A stretch of DNA of 64,000 nucleotides from Cryobacterium aureum. GTDB taxonomy: Bacteria; Actinomycetota; Actinomycetes; Actinomycetales; Microbacteriaceae. Numbering within the stretch: the stretch's first letter is position 1; every line of letters starts with the position of its first letter. Below the pieces are notes generated by a model. The model did not search any database and was not told the origin of the DNA. It saw only the letters and a list, made by a program, of their open reading frames with translations. A program made the position numbers and the translations under genes. Location: the NCBI RefSeq assembly GCF_002954245.1, contig NZ_PPTG01000028.1, positions 55,610-119,609 of the forward strand. The letters are read 5' to 3'. Below are positions 16,862-29,722 of this stretch, in pieces.

Positions 16862-18127
16862 ATGAATGGCGATCTCTGGTGGGTACCCTCGGTCATCGTT
16901 ATCGGCCTCGTTGTGGCCGGAGTCTGGGCGCTGGTGGGCGCCTCGCGCCGGCGCACTCGCGCCCGGCTTGGGCAGCTGAGCGCAGCGGCCACCGAGCTGG
17001 AACGCAACGCGTCGTCCAGCCTCGTGCGCGCCGACGACCTGGTGCAGGACGCCACCGACGAACTCAGCTTCGCGATCGCGCAGTTCGGGGAATCGGCGAC
17101 GCGGGAGTTTGCGACGGCGCTCGCAACGTCCCGGCGACAGCTGAGCGACGCCTTCGCGCTGCAACAGAAACTCGATGACGCGGTGCCGGACAGCGCAGCG
17201 GAGCGCACCCGCTGGAACCAGCAGATCGTGCAGCTGGCCGACGAGGCGACCGGTCGGCTGATCAGCCAGGCCCGTGATTTTACGGTCAAGCGCGGCGTCG
17301 AGCGAAATGCTCCGCGGCAGCTCGACGAACTGCACCGCCGACTCGACCGGGTGTTTGACCGGGTCGCGAGCGGCGCGAGCACCCTCACCCGGCTCGGCCT
17401 GAGCTATTCCCCGTCGGCACTCGCGCCGATAAGCGGCAACGCCGACCGGGCCCGCACGGCTCTGGATGCTGCGCGGGCGAGTGCGGATGCTGCGGCGGCG
17501 CGCCTGGCTGCGGCATCCGCTGAGCCGGTCGGCCAGCAGCTGCAGGCCGCCGAGCATGCACTGTTTCAGGCCACGCAGCTGCTCGATGCCATCGAGACCG
17601 GCGAAGACCAGCTGCACCGCGGCTTCGCCAACCTGCAGAAGGCACTGGATGCCGCCGACACGGAACTCGCCGAAGCTCGCGCTCTGCGCGATGGCCACGA
17701 GGAGTCCGACACGAGCGCGTCGCTCAACCACGTCATCGCCGACGCCGCCTCCGTGCAGGCGGCACTTCGCGAACCCGGGCGACCGAGTGACCCGGCCGCG
17801 GATCTCGTGACCCTCGAGGCGGCGATGAACGGGCTGGACAGCATCCGCTCCGAGGCGCGCAACCGGCACTTGCGACTCGACAACGCCCGCACCGCACTGG
17901 CCGGGGCTCTGCTCACCGCGCGCAGCCAGATCACGGTCACCCGCGACTTCGTGGCCGCGCATCGCGGACGAGTGCAGGCCGCAGCGCGCACCCGGCTGGC
18001 CGAGGCCGAACGGCAGCTGGCGCTCGCCGTGACCGAGGCCGACCCGGTGACGGCGCTCGACACCGCCCGCCGAGCGATGACCCACGCAACGGATGCCGAC
18101 GCCCTCGCCCGCTACGACACGCACTGA
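16862..18127 (+). CDS. Membrane-anchored coiled-coil protein resembling the C-terminal half of TPM-domain proteins
   Basis: 421 residues. One N-terminal transmembrane helix (about residues 5-27, VPSVIVIGLVVAGVWALVG) is followed by a basic stop-transfer stretch RRRTRARLG and then a long helical region rich in Ala, Glu, Arg and Leu. The repeating helical pattern (DFTVKRGVE, HRRLDRVFDRV, ARTALDAARASADAAAARL, RHLRLDNARTALAGALLTAR) resembles the region after the membrane helix in actinobacterial TPM-phosphatase-domain proteins. The extracytoplasmic TPM domain itself is absent here. Function unknown; a structural or scaffold role is possible. It converges with the SprT-like gene. Confidence 0.7.
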   Translation: MNGDLWWVPSVIVIGLVVAGVWALVGASRRRTRARLGQLSAAATELERNASSSLVRADDLVQDATDELSFAIAQFGESATREFATALATSRRQLSDAFALQQKLDDAVPDSAAERTRWNQQIVQLADEATGRLISQARDFTVKRGVERNAPRQLDELHRRLDRVFDRVASGASTLTRLGLSYSPSALAPISGNADRARTALDAARASADAAAARLAAASAEPVGQQLQAAEHALFQATQLLDAIETGEDQLHRGFANLQKALDAADTELAEARALRDGHEESDTSASLNHVIADAASVQAALREPGRPSDPAADLVTLEAAMNGLDSIRSEARNRHLRLDNARTALAGALLTARSQITVTRDFVAAHRGRVQAAARTRLAEAERQLALAVTEADPVTALDTARRAMTHATDADALARYDTH

Positions 18128-18144
18128 CCCATTCGTCAGAACAG

Positions 18145-18639
18145 CTACGGCCCAGCGGAAGCTGCTGCTCGGCGCCGGATGGCCGGCGTGATCTCGCGCC
18201 GTAACCAGGTTATTGCGTGCGCCTGGTCGAACCGGCGCGCACAGAGCCCGCAGGCCAGAGGCCGGGTGGGTTGCCGATACCGAAAATGGGTGTGCCCGGC
18301 GGGGCAGGTGCCCACCCAGGGGGCGAGCTCATTGGCGATCTCACCGTCGTGGGTGCGCTTGCCGTCGTAGCCGAGGTCGTGCGCCATCTTCTTCCAGCGT
18401 GGGCCGTGCCCGGCCCGCGGGCCGGCCAGAGCGTGCGCGAGCTCGTGCAGCAGAATCTGGTATACGTCGTCGTCGGCGTAGCGTGAGGCGAGGTAGCGCG
18501 ACACGGTGATGTGCTTCTTGCTGAAATTGCAGAGGCCCGCCCGCTTCTTCGCGTTGTCGAAGCCGAAGGACCAGCTGGGATCGAGGTGCACCGCGATGAG
18601 CGCGTCAGCCCAGCGGCGCACCTGGGCGAGGTCGGCCAT
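18145..18639 (-). CDS. SprT-like zinc metalloprotease-family protein
   Basis: 164 residues. The zincin motif HELAHAL in VYQILLHELAHALAG carries two His ligands and the catalytic Glu, with a third His at GHGPRWKKMA. A C-terminal zinc-ribbon-like region has Cys in GTCPAGHTHF and LACGLCARRF. Family relatives include SprT and the Spartan protease that cleaves DNA-protein crosslinks, but bacterial members are mostly uncharacterised. Its ATG overlaps the stop of the upstream PQQ-type gene (ATGA), so it is co-translated. An enzymatic role is likely; the substrate is unknown. Confidence 0.85.
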   Translation of the reverse strand: MADLAQVRRWADALIAVHLDPSWSFGFDNAKKRAGLCNFSKKHITVSRYLASRYADDDVYQILLHELAHALAGPRAGHGPRWKKMAHDLGYDGKRTHDGEIANELAPWVGTCPAGHTHFRYRQPTRPLACGLCARRFDQAHAITWLRREITPAIRRRAAASAGP

Positions 18640-19823
18640 CAGGGTGCCACCGCCACTTGCAGCAGTTGGTCGTCGTCATCCGCCGGGGAGCCCCGGCCAT
18701 CCGTGTTGTTACTCACAAACCACAGTGTGCCAGCCGGCCCCGACACCACGTCGCGCAGTCGGCCATATCCGTTGACAAACCACTCGATCGGGTCCGCTGT
18801 GGAGGAGTCGTCGCCAGTTGAGGTGCGCACGATCGGGATGCTCCACAGCCGTTGGCCGCGCAGGCTCGCCATGAATATGGTGTCGTTGACGATCGCGATG
18901 CCGCTCGGGCTCGCCTGGTCGGTCGTCCACTGCCGTTCCGGGTCGATATAGGCCGGGTCCCCGTCCTGGCCCTCGACCAGCGGCCAGCCGTAATTGCCGC
19001 CGGGCGCGATGCGGTTGAGTTCGTCCCAGGTGTTTTGCCCGAACTCGCTCGCCCAGAGCTGACCGCGGGAGTCCCAGGCCAGTCCCTGCGGATTCCGGTG
19101 CCCGAACGAGTAGACCAGTGTGCCGAACGGGTTGTTCGCCGGCACCGCTCCGGTCGCGGTCATTCGCAGGATCTTGCCGCCGAGCGAATCGAGCTCCTGC
19201 GCGTTGGCAGTGTTTCCGGCGTCGCCGGCGCTCGCATAGAGCAGTCCGTCGGGGCCGAACGCGATGCGTCCGCCGTTGTGGTTGCCGGCGCGCGGGATGG
19301 AATCGAGCACGAGCGTGGGCGCGCCGAGGGTGTGGCTGCCGGGGGAGCCGGCCAGGGGCATCCGCTCAATGCGGTTGTCGCTTGCAGTAGAGAAGTAGGC
19401 GTAGACCCAGCCGGCGCCGCCGGGGGCTGCCGTGTCGGCCAGAAAAGCCAGGCCGAGCAGACCGCCTTCCCCGCTCGGCTCTGCCGCCGACACGGTGCCG
19501 GCCTCGCGCAGGCTGCCGTCGGGCAGCAACTCGCGCACCCTGGTAGTGTCGCGTTCGCTGATGAGCGTGGCACCGCCGGGCAGCCGCAGAATCGACCACG
19601 GAACCTGAAGCCCCGAGGCGATGACGACAGGTTCGCCGACCGGATGGACAGGCGCGAGCTGGCTTTCATCCGGTGCGGTTGCAGCCGTCGCCGGTGTCGA
19701 TGTCGCCGGTGTCGACGTCGTCGGCGAGGCGCGCGGCGGCTCGGCGCTGCAGGCGGCGAGCGTCACCATCGCGAGCGCGGCCGTGACGATCGCACACCGT
19801 CGCCGGAAAGTGTGATTTGACAC
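18639..19823 (-). CDS. PQQ-type soluble glucose/sorbosone dehydrogenase-like lipoprotein
   Basis: 394 residues with a lipoprotein signal (lipobox LAAC near residue 25), a Thr/Pro/Ala-rich linker, then a six-bladed beta-propeller of the GSDH family. Signatures include the catalytic-His region AGNHNGGRIAFGPDGLLYASAGDAGN, FGHRNPQGLAWD and ASEFGQNTWDELNRI. Family enzymes oxidise sugars using PQQ or act as sugar-binding propellers outside the cell. No PQQ biosynthesis genes are visible here, so cofactor supply is uncertain. GTG 19823 follows a GCGAGG ribosome site. It is coupled to the SprT-like gene downstream. Confidence 0.88.
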   Translation of the reverse strand: MSNHTFRRRCAIVTAALAMVTLAACSAEPPRASPTTSTPATSTPATAATAPDESQLAPVHPVGEPVVIASGLQVPWSILRLPGGATLISERDTTRVRELLPDGSLREAGTVSAAEPSGEGGLLGLAFLADTAAPGGAGWVYAYFSTASDNRIERMPLAGSPGSHTLGAPTLVLDSIPRAGNHNGGRIAFGPDGLLYASAGDAGNTANAQELDSLGGKILRMTATGAVPANNPFGTLVYSFGHRNPQGLAWDSRGQLWASEFGQNTWDELNRIAPGGNYGWPLVEGQDGDPAYIDPERQWTTDQASPSGIAIVNDTIFMASLRGQRLWSIPIVRTSTGDDSSTADPIEWFVNGYGRLRDVVSGPAGTLWFVSNNTDGRGSPADDDDQLLQVAVAP

Positions 19824-19996
19824 CGGTCACCTCGCCTTCATTGTGAACACAGCATGCCGTACATCGCGCTGGACGGCCAGTACCGGGCAACGAATGCGCA
19901 TGACTCCTGCAAATTCCGCAGGCGGCAAGCGGGAGCCGCGAAATTCCGAGGATGTTTTGGTCACCGGCAGCAAATTGCAGGAGCTACGCGCAACGA

Positions 19997-20524
19997 TCAG
20001 CTCTGGGGCCCGCGGGCCGCAATGTGCGATTCCACGACGGCTACGGCGAGCAGCGAGCTGTCGAGCTCGTCGGCATCGGCCCCGTCTTTCTCCCGCAGGA
20101 ACACCGCCGCGGTGAAGTCCGCGAGCGCGCCGTCGAGGTTGCCCTGGTCGAAGTACACCTTGCCGCGGTGCTGCCGGGCGTAGGCGGCGAGGCGGGTCCA
20201 CTCGTGCACCTCGGAGTCGAGGATACAGTGGGTCAGCTCGCTCGCAGCCTCATCGAGCTTGCCCTGAAACTGCAAGACCTGGGCACGACGGATGCGACTG
20301 GCCACCGCCTGCTCCCGGTTGCCGGTGAAGCGGGACTGGCGCACGGCCTCGTTCGCGATCTCCCAGGCTTCATCGAGCCGGCCGACCAGGCGCAGCAGGG
20401 CGACCTTCTCATTCAGGGCGGCCAGACTGCGCAGGTTGCCGAGTTCGACGAGTCGCTCGCCGGCGGCCAGCAGGTCGACTTTCTCGCGCAGGGTGATGGG
20501 ATCGTAACCGATGATGAAACTCAG
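19997..20524 (-). CDS. TPR-repeat protein, 5' end unclear
   Basis: The frame ending at TGA 19997-19999 encodes helical TPR-like repeats: LVELGNLRSLAALNEKVALLRLVGRLDEAWEIA, then QAVASRIRRAQVLQFQGKLDEAASEL, then YARQHRGKVYFDQGNLDGALADFTAAV. Such modules bind peptides or partners. The only canonical start in frame is GTG 20344, which would cut off the first repeats. The frame stays open leftward of that on the minus strand well past 20524 with no ATG, GTG or TTG. CTG 20524, with AGGA eight bases before it, is a tentative start. A frameshift near the 5' end is an alternative. Confidence 0.55.
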   Translation of the reverse strand: MSFIIGYDPITLREKVDLLAAGERLVELGNLRSLAALNEKVALLRLVGRLDEAWEIANEAVRQSRFTGNREQAVASRIRRAQVLQFQGKLDEAASELTHCILDSEVHEWTRLAAYARQHRGKVYFDQGNLDGALADFTAAVFLREKDGADADELDSSLLAVAVVESHIAARGPQS

Positions 20525-20605
20525 GGAGTGTTCCTGTAATGACGAGGGCGGCCGGGGCCGCGGGAGATTGACGGGTGCCCCCAGAGTACCGCCGCCGATG
20601 CGGAT

Positions 20606-20625
20606 CCGGCCGCAGCTGCGGCCGG
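20606..20625. repeat. 20-bp perfect palindrome downstream of the methyltransferase gene
   Basis: A GC-only-armed palindrome centred on AGCT (half-site CCGGCCGCAG) lies 140 bases past the stop of the minus-strand spermidine-synthase-like gene. It could fold as a hairpin and act in termination or as a protein site. There is no T-run. The interval 20525-20765 otherwise has no secure gene. Confidence 0.35.
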
Positions 20626-20765
20626 TGTCGCGCCGTCCGGGTCCAATTGGTGGACGGGTACCCGGCGAGCGTTCACAACTGCGGAGATCTGGGGCTGTTC
20701 GCCAATTTGCGGGCTGCGGTGACCCGAATTGTGCAGAATCTCCGCCGTTAGAAACGGGTGTCGCG

Positions 20766-21656
20766 CTAGTGTCCGATCTGGAAGACCGTGCGGCCGGGTA
20801 GCGGCGACTGTGTCGACGTCTCGTCGGTCGCCACGAGCGAACCGGCCATGAACGCCTTCAGCTCAGCACCCTCGATCACCTTGGCCGGGTGTGGTCCGTT
20901 CGCGAGCAGCCGCGGAATCCAGTTGAGGTCGATCGGCGTGTGCGCGGCCACGAACACGATGTTGCCGAAGCGACGGCCCTTGAGCACCTGGGTTTCGGCG
21001 AATCCGATTACGTGCGGAAATACCGCCGAGAGGGTGGCGGCCTGGCCGCGCGCGAAGGCGAGGCCGGGGCCATCCGCTACGTTGACCGCTAGCACGCCGC
21101 GCGAAGACAAGAGCGGAGCGGCGAGGGCGAAGAACTCGCGACTCGTCACGTGCTTCGGGGTGCGTGCCCCGGAGAAGATGTCGACCACCACGAGGTCGAC
21201 GGCGCCGTGCAGCCCGGCCGGAAGCTTGCCGAGCACCTCGCGGGCGTCGCCGTGGCGCACCCGCAACTGGGCGCGCTTGTCCCAGGGCAAAACCTCCCGC
21301 ACGAGGTCGATCAGGTCGCTCTCGATCTCCACGACCTGCTGGCGCGAGCCCGGCCGGGTCGCTTCGACGTAGCGGGGCAGCGTGAGGGCGCCGGCCCCGA
21401 GGTGCACGGCCGTGATCGGCTCGTGCGGGTCGCCGAGCAGGTCGATGACATGCCCGATGCGCTGGATGTACTCGAAGAACAATTCATCGGGGTGGTCGAT
21501 GTTCACGTGCGACTGCGGCGTGCCGTCCACCACGAGCTGAAAGCTGCCAGGGGTGAACCGGTCAGGTTCGATCACCGCCGTGTGTCCGCTCAACTTCAAC
21601 ACGACAGACGGATGCCCCGCCGCGTCGTTCTTCTCGTTGCGATGCCCAGTACTCAT
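20766..21656 (-). CDS. Spermidine synthase-like SAM-dependent (aminopropyl)transferase
   Basis: 296 residues with the spermidine-synthase fold. The N-terminal beta domain (SFQLVVDGTPQSHVNIDHPDELFFEYIQRIGHVIDLL) precedes a Rossmann SAM-binding motif AVHLGAGALTLPRY, the acidic VVEIESDLIDLVRE, HGDAREVL, and the active-site-like VVVDIFSGARTPKHVTS. Actinobacterial proteins of this type are usually annotated as fused or stand-alone spermidine synthase-like and may not make polyamines. ATG 21656 has AGGA just upstream. It is divergent from rpoB, and a 16-bp hairpin lies in its leader region. Substrate unproven. Confidence 0.85.
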   Translation of the reverse strand: MSTGHRNEKNDAAGHPSVVLKLSGHTAVIEPDRFTPGSFQLVVDGTPQSHVNIDHPDELFFEYIQRIGHVIDLLGDPHEPITAVHLGAGALTLPRYVEATRPGSRQQVVEIESDLIDLVREVLPWDKRAQLRVRHGDAREVLGKLPAGLHGAVDLVVVDIFSGARTPKHVTSREFFALAAPLLSSRGVLAVNVADGPGLAFARGQAATLSAVFPHVIGFAETQVLKGRRFGNIVFVAAHTPIDLNWIPRLLANGPHPAKVIEGAELKAFMAGSLVATDETSTQSPLPGRTVFQIGH

Positions 21657-21700
21657 CGTCCTAGTCTGCGCCCTCGAAACCAGCCCGCGCCGCGCCATCA

Positions 21701-21741
21701 GGAAAAGTGTTGCTTCGGCACCCGTGAAGCAGCACTTTTCC
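21701..21741. repeat. 16-bp near-perfect hairpin in the methyltransferase/rpoB intergenic region
   Basis: Arms at 21701-21716 (GGAAAAGTGTTGCTTC) and 21726-21741 pair with a single G-T wobble around a 9-base loop. It lies 45 bases before the minus-strand spermidine-synthase-like start and 60 bases before the rpoB promoter candidate. On the minus strand it could be a leader hairpin controlling that gene. It lacks a clean T-tract. Confidence 0.5.
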
Positions 21742-21804
21742 CGCTCTCGCGGGCAGGACGAGGGCGGGTTATACCTGAGAGTCTGCTCGATCGCAACAAT
21801 TAAG

Positions 21805-21833
21805 TAGACACGACGGCACTGGGGGCATATAGT
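21805..21833 (+). promoter_or_regulatory. Candidate rpoBC promoter
   Basis: TAGACA (21805-21810), a 17-base spacer and TATAGT (21828-21833) give a near-consensus housekeeping promoter about 150 bases before rpoB. The leader would be about 140 bases and shows no clear riboswitch or ribosomal-protein L10-type structure that I can identify. rplJ and rplL are not upstream. Confidence 0.6.
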
Positions 21834-21983
21834 TGATCCTTGCGCTCCCAGACAAACTATGCCTTCATATTGCGGTCGGCTTTGCGTGTTCAAGCCACCT
21901 TGAGGCACACCTCTTTTGAGGGTCTGCGGAGTCATCACCAATAACAGTAACTAGACCTGACGGGGTCCACGGAGGTTATTTCC

Positions 21984-24900
21984 TTGGCTGCTGCGCGCAA
22001 CGCAACCACCAACTCACCCAAGAACGGCCGCTCCCACGAGCGTCTGTCGTTCGCAAAGATCAGCGACCACTTGAACGTTCCGGATCTGCTTGCTTTGCAG
22101 ACCGAGAGCTTCGACTGGCTCGTCGGCAACGACATCTGGAAGGCTCGCGTCGCCGAGGCCCAGAAGGCCGGACGCCAGGACCTGCCGAATCGCACCGGAC
22201 TCGACGAGATCTTCGAGGAGATCTCTCCCATCGAAGACCTCGGCGAAACGATGCAGCTGTCCTTCACCAACCCGGAGCTCGAGCCGGAGAAATACACGAT
22301 TGACGAGTGTAAGGAAAAGGGTAAAACCTACTCCGCACCCCTCTATGTGAACGCCGAGTTCATGAACCACCTCACCGGTGAGATCAAGACTCAGACCGTG
22401 TTCATGGGTGACTTCCCGTTGATGACCCCCAAGGGCACCTTCGTGATCAACGGCACCGAGCGTGTCGTCGTGTCGCAGCTGGTGCGCTCCCCGGGCGTGT
22501 ACTTCAACCGCGAGCAGGAGAAGACGTCCGACAAGGACATCTACTCCGCCCGTGTCATTCCGAGCCGTGGTGCCTGGCTTGAATTCGAAATCGACAAGCG
22601 CGACCAGGTTGGCGTGCGCATCGACCGCAAGCGCAAGCAGTCCGTGACCGTGTTCCTGAAGGCCCTCGGCCTCACCAGCGAGGAAATCCTCGAAGAGTTC
22701 AAGGGCTACGCGTCCATCGAGCTCACCCTTGAGAAGGACAACATCCTCACCAAGGAAGAAGCTCTCAAGGACATCTACCGCAAGCTCCGCCCCGGCGAGC
22801 AGGTTGCCGCCGAGGCCGCGCGTGCGCTCCTCGACAACTTCTTCTTCAACTCCAAGCGCTACGACCTGGCCAAGGTTGGTCGCTACAAGATCAACCGCAA
22901 GCTCGGCCTCGAAGCCCCGCTGAGTGACTCCGTACTGACGCTCCAGGACATCCTGGCCACGATCAAGTACCTCGTCGCCCTGCACGACAACCAGACCACC
23001 CTTCCGGGTCTGCGCGACGGCAAGATGACCGACATCAACATCGACATCGACGACATCGACCACTTTGGTAACCGTCGTATCCGTGCCGTTGGCGAGCTCA
23101 TCCAGAACCAGGTGCGCACCGGCCTGTCCCGCATGGAACGCGTCGTTCGCGAGCGCATGACCACGCAGGACATCGAAGCGATCACCCCGCAGACCCTGAT
23201 CAACGTGCGCCCTGTCGTCGCCGCGATCAAGGAGTTCTTCGGTACGAGCCAGCTCTCGCAGTTCATGGACCAGAACAACCCGCTCGCCGGATTGACGCAC
23301 AAGCGTCGCCTGTCAGCGCTCGGCCCTGGTGGTCTGTCCCGTGACCGCGCCGGCGTCGAGGTGCGAGACGTTCACCCCTCGCACTACGGCCGCATGTGCC
23401 CCATTGAGACCCCTGAGGGCCCGAACATCGGCCTGATCGGTTCGCTCGCCTCGTTCGCGCAGATCAATGCGTTCGGTTTCATTGAGACGCCGTACCGTCG
23501 TGTGCTCAACAACAAGGTCACCGAGACGATCGACTACCTCACCGCGAGCGAAGAGGACGACTTCATCGTCGCCCAGGCCAACGCGCCGCTCACCAAGGAC
23601 TCGCACTTTGCCGAGGCCCGCGTGCTCGCACGTAAGAAGGGTGGCGAGGTCGACCTCGTTCCCGCTGAAGACATCGGCTACATGGATGTTTCGCCGCGCC
23701 AGATGGTGTCGGTCGCGACCAGCCTCATCCCGTTCCTCGAGCACGACGATGCAAACCGCGCGCTCATGGGTGCCAACATGCAGCGTCAGGCGGTGCCGCT
23801 GCTGCTTAGCGACAGCCCGCTCGTCGGAACCGGCATGGAGGTCTACACGGCCATCGACGCCGGTGACGTGCTCACAGCGCTGAAGCCCGGTGTGGTCTCC
23901 GAGGTGTCGGCGGACGTCGTTACTATCCAGCTCGATGAGGGCGGCACGCAGGACTACTACCTGCGCAAGTTCAGCCGCTCCAACCAGGGCACGAGCTTCA
24001 ACCACCGCGTGATCGTCAACGCCGGTGAGCGCATCGAAGCCGGCGAGGTTATCGCCGACGGACCCGCCACCGACCAGGGCGAACTCGCCCTCGGAAAGAA
24101 CCTGCTCGTGGCATTCATGCCGTGGGAAGGCTACAACTTCGAGGACGCGATCATTCTGAGCCAGAACCTGGTAAAAGACGACACCCTGTCCTCGATTCAC
24201 ATCGAAGAGTACGAAGTGGATGCCCGCGACACCAAGCTGGGTAAGGAAGAGATCACTCGCGACCTTCCCAACGTGTCCCCGGACTTCCTCGCCGACCTCG
24301 ACGAGCGTGGCATCATTCGCATCGGAGCCGAGGTTCGCCCCGGCGACATCCTCGTCGGCAAGGTCACGCCCAAGGGCGAGACCGAGCTCTCTGCTGAGGA
24401 GCGCCTGCTGCGCGCCATCTTCAACGAGAAGAGCCGCGAAGTTCGCGACACGAGCTTGAAGGTTCCCCACGGAGAGCGCGGCACCATCATCGGTGTCAAG
24501 GTGTTCGACTCGCAGGACGGTGACGACGAGCTCGGAAGCGGCGTCAACCAGCGCGTGGTCGTGTTCATCGCCCAGAAGCGCAAGATCACCGAGGGTGACA
24601 AGCTCGCCGGCCGTCACGGCAACAAGGGTGTTATCTCCCGCATCCTGCCGATCGAGGACATGCCGTTCCTCGCCGACGGAACCCCGGTCGACATCATCCT
24701 CAACCCGCTCGGTATCCCCGGTCGCATGAACTTCGGCCAGGTGCTTGAAACGCACCTCGGCTGGATTGCGAAGCAGGGTTGGAACGTCGAGGGCAAGCCG
24801 AAGTGGGCTGCTCGTCTTCCGGAACACGCCTTCAGCGCCGCCCCCGGCACGAAGGTCGCGACCCCGGTATTCGACGGTGCGCTCGAGATTGAGATCGAGG

Positions 24901-25475
24901 GTCTTCTGGACTCCACGACCCTGACCCGCGACGGCGAACGCCTCATCGGTTCCACCGGAAAGACTCAGCTCTTCGACGGCCGCTCCGGCGAGCCGTTCCC
25001 GATGCCGGTGTCCGTTGGATACATGTACATCCTGAAGCTGCACCACCTCGTCGACGACAAGATCCACGCTCGTTCGACCGGCCCGTACTCCATGATCACG
25101 CAGCAGCCGCTGGGTGGTAAGGCGCAGTTCGGTGGACAGCGTTTCGGTGAGATGGAGGTGTGGGCGCTCGAAGCATACGGAGCCGCTTACGCCCTGCAGG
25201 AACTCCTGACCATCAAGAGCGACGACATCCTCGGCCGCGTCAAGGTGTACGAAGCCATCGTCAAGGGCGAGAACATCCAGGAACCCGGCATTCCCGAGAG
25301 CTTCAAGGTTCTGATCAAGGAAATGCAGTCGCTGTGCTTGAACGTCGAGGTGCTCTCGGCCGATGGCACCGCAGTCAGCCTGCGCGACACGGATGATGAG
25401 GTGTTCCGCGCTGCGGAAGAGCTCGGCATCAACATTTCCACCCGGTTTGAGTCGTCGTCCATCGACGACATCTAA
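21984..25475 (+). CDS. rpoB: DNA-directed RNA polymerase beta subunit
   Basis: 1163-residue beta subunit of the core RNA polymerase, normal length for Actinobacteria. The rifampicin region reads [20 protein letters not shown] with wild-type-like Asp, His and Ser at the usual resistance positions, followed by [13 protein letters not shown] and [18 protein letters not shown]. The C-terminal segment [19 protein letters not shown] and [18 protein letters not shown] are also canonical. The start is TTG 21984 with GGAGG (21971-21975) eight bases upstream. It is followed after 42 bases by rpoC. Confidence 0.99.
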   Translation: MAAARNATTNSPKNGRSHERLSFAKISDHLNVPDLLALQTESFDWLVGNDIWKARVAEAQKAGRQDLPNRTGLDEIFEEISPIEDLGETMQLSFTNPELEPEKYTIDECKEKGKTYSAPLYVNAEFMNHLTGEIKTQTVFMGDFPLMTPKGTFVINGTERVVVSQLVRSPGVYFNREQEKTSDKDIYSARVIPSRGAWLEFEIDKRDQVGVRIDRKRKQSVTVFLKALGLTSEEILEEFKGYASIELTLEKDNILTKEEALKDIYRKLRPGEQVAAEAARALLDNFFFNSKRYDLAKVGRYKINRKLGLEAPLSDSVLTLQDILATIKYLVALHDNQTTLPGLRDGKMTDINIDIDDIDHFGNRRIRAVGELIQNQVRTGLSRMERVVRERMTTQDIEAITPQTLINVRPVVAAIKEFFGTSQLSQFMDQNNPLAGLTHKRRLSALGPGGLSRDRAGVEVRDVHPSHYGRMCPIETPEGPNIGLIGSLASFAQINAFGFIETPYRRVLNNKVTETIDYLTASEEDDFIVAQANAPLTKDSHFAEARVLARKKGGEVDLVPAEDIGYMDVSPRQMVSVATSLIPFLEHDDANRALMGANMQRQAVPLLLSDSPLVGTGMEVYTAIDAGDVLTALKPGVVSEVSADVVTIQLDEGGTQDYYLRKFSRSNQGTSFNHRVIVNAGERIEAGEVIADGPATDQGELALGKNLLVAFMPWEGYNFEDAIILSQNLVKDDTLSSIHIEEYEVDARDTKLGKEEITRDLPNVSPDFLADLDERGIIRIGAEVRPGDILVGKVTPKGETELSAEERLLRAIFNEKSREVRDTSLKVPHGERGTIIGVKVFDSQDGDDELGSGVNQRVVVFIAQKRKITEGDKLAGRHGNKGVISRILPIEDMPFLADGTPVDIILNPLGIPGRMNFGQVLETHLGWIAKQGWNVEGKPKWAARLPEHAFSAAPGTKVATPVFDGALEIEIEGLLDSTTLTRDGERLIGSTGKTQLFDGRSGEPFPMPVSVGYMYILKLHHLVDDKIHARSTGPYSMITQQPLGGKAQFGGQRFGEMEVWALEAYGAAYALQELLTIKSDDILGRVKVYEAIVKGENIQEPGIPESFKVLIKEMQSLCLNVEVLSADGTAVSLRDTDDEVFRAAEELGINISTRFESSSIDDI

Positions 25476-25517
25476 GCCCGGTCCAAAGAAACTTCGAAAA
25501 CTTTCCAAGGAGAGAAA

Positions 25518-29441
<3,924 letters not shown>

Positions 29442-29454
29442 CCCGCAGTTCTAA

Positions 29455-29488
29455 ACGGATGGCCCCTGCTTCGGCAGGGGCCATCCGT
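29455..29488 (+). terminator. Intrinsic terminator after rpoC
   Basis: A perfect 15-bp stem (ACGGATGGCCCCTGC pairing with 29474-29488) closes on a UUCG tetraloop, 13 bases past the rpoC stop, and is followed by CGTTT. Stem stability and the tetraloop make this a convincing terminator for the rpoBC transcript. Confidence 0.9.
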
Positions 29489-29603
29489 CGTTTAAGCACT
29501 CGAGCGCGGTGCCGGGCAGCGGATGCCGCGTGTTGGCTTCGCGCGCCCGCCCCGCCGCCCGGGCCCACCGTAGGGAACCGGGCCCATGATCTATCCTGGT
29601 CCC

Positions 29604-29629
29604 ACTTTCCGGGCCCGGGCCCGGAAAGT
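29604..29629. repeat. 26-bp perfect palindrome upstream of the pilus operon
   Basis: A perfect palindrome with half-site ACTTTCCGGGCCC lies about 95 bases before pilB. It has no loop of its own, so it is either a DNA-binding site or a hairpin that opens a few central pairs. A TATACT at 29676-29681 downstream is a possible -10 for the operon, with no clear -35. The gap 29489-29722 holds no gene. Confidence 0.5.
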
Positions 29630-29722
29630 AGACGGAGGGCGAAGGGGAGAGGACGGGAAACGGGGTGAAGAGACGTATACTCGGGTTCTACTGTAATTGT
29701 GCCCAGTTTGGGGGAGGCGTGT

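Noticed and set aside
22014..23300. 428-residue minus-strand frame
   Set aside because: Shadow of rpoB for the same reason.
23220..23420. Rifampicin resistance substitution in rpoB
   Set aside because: Asp, His and Ser at the usual positions look wild type.
29461..29490. Short gene starting ATGGCCCCTGC
   Set aside because: The segment is one arm of the rpoC terminator hairpin.
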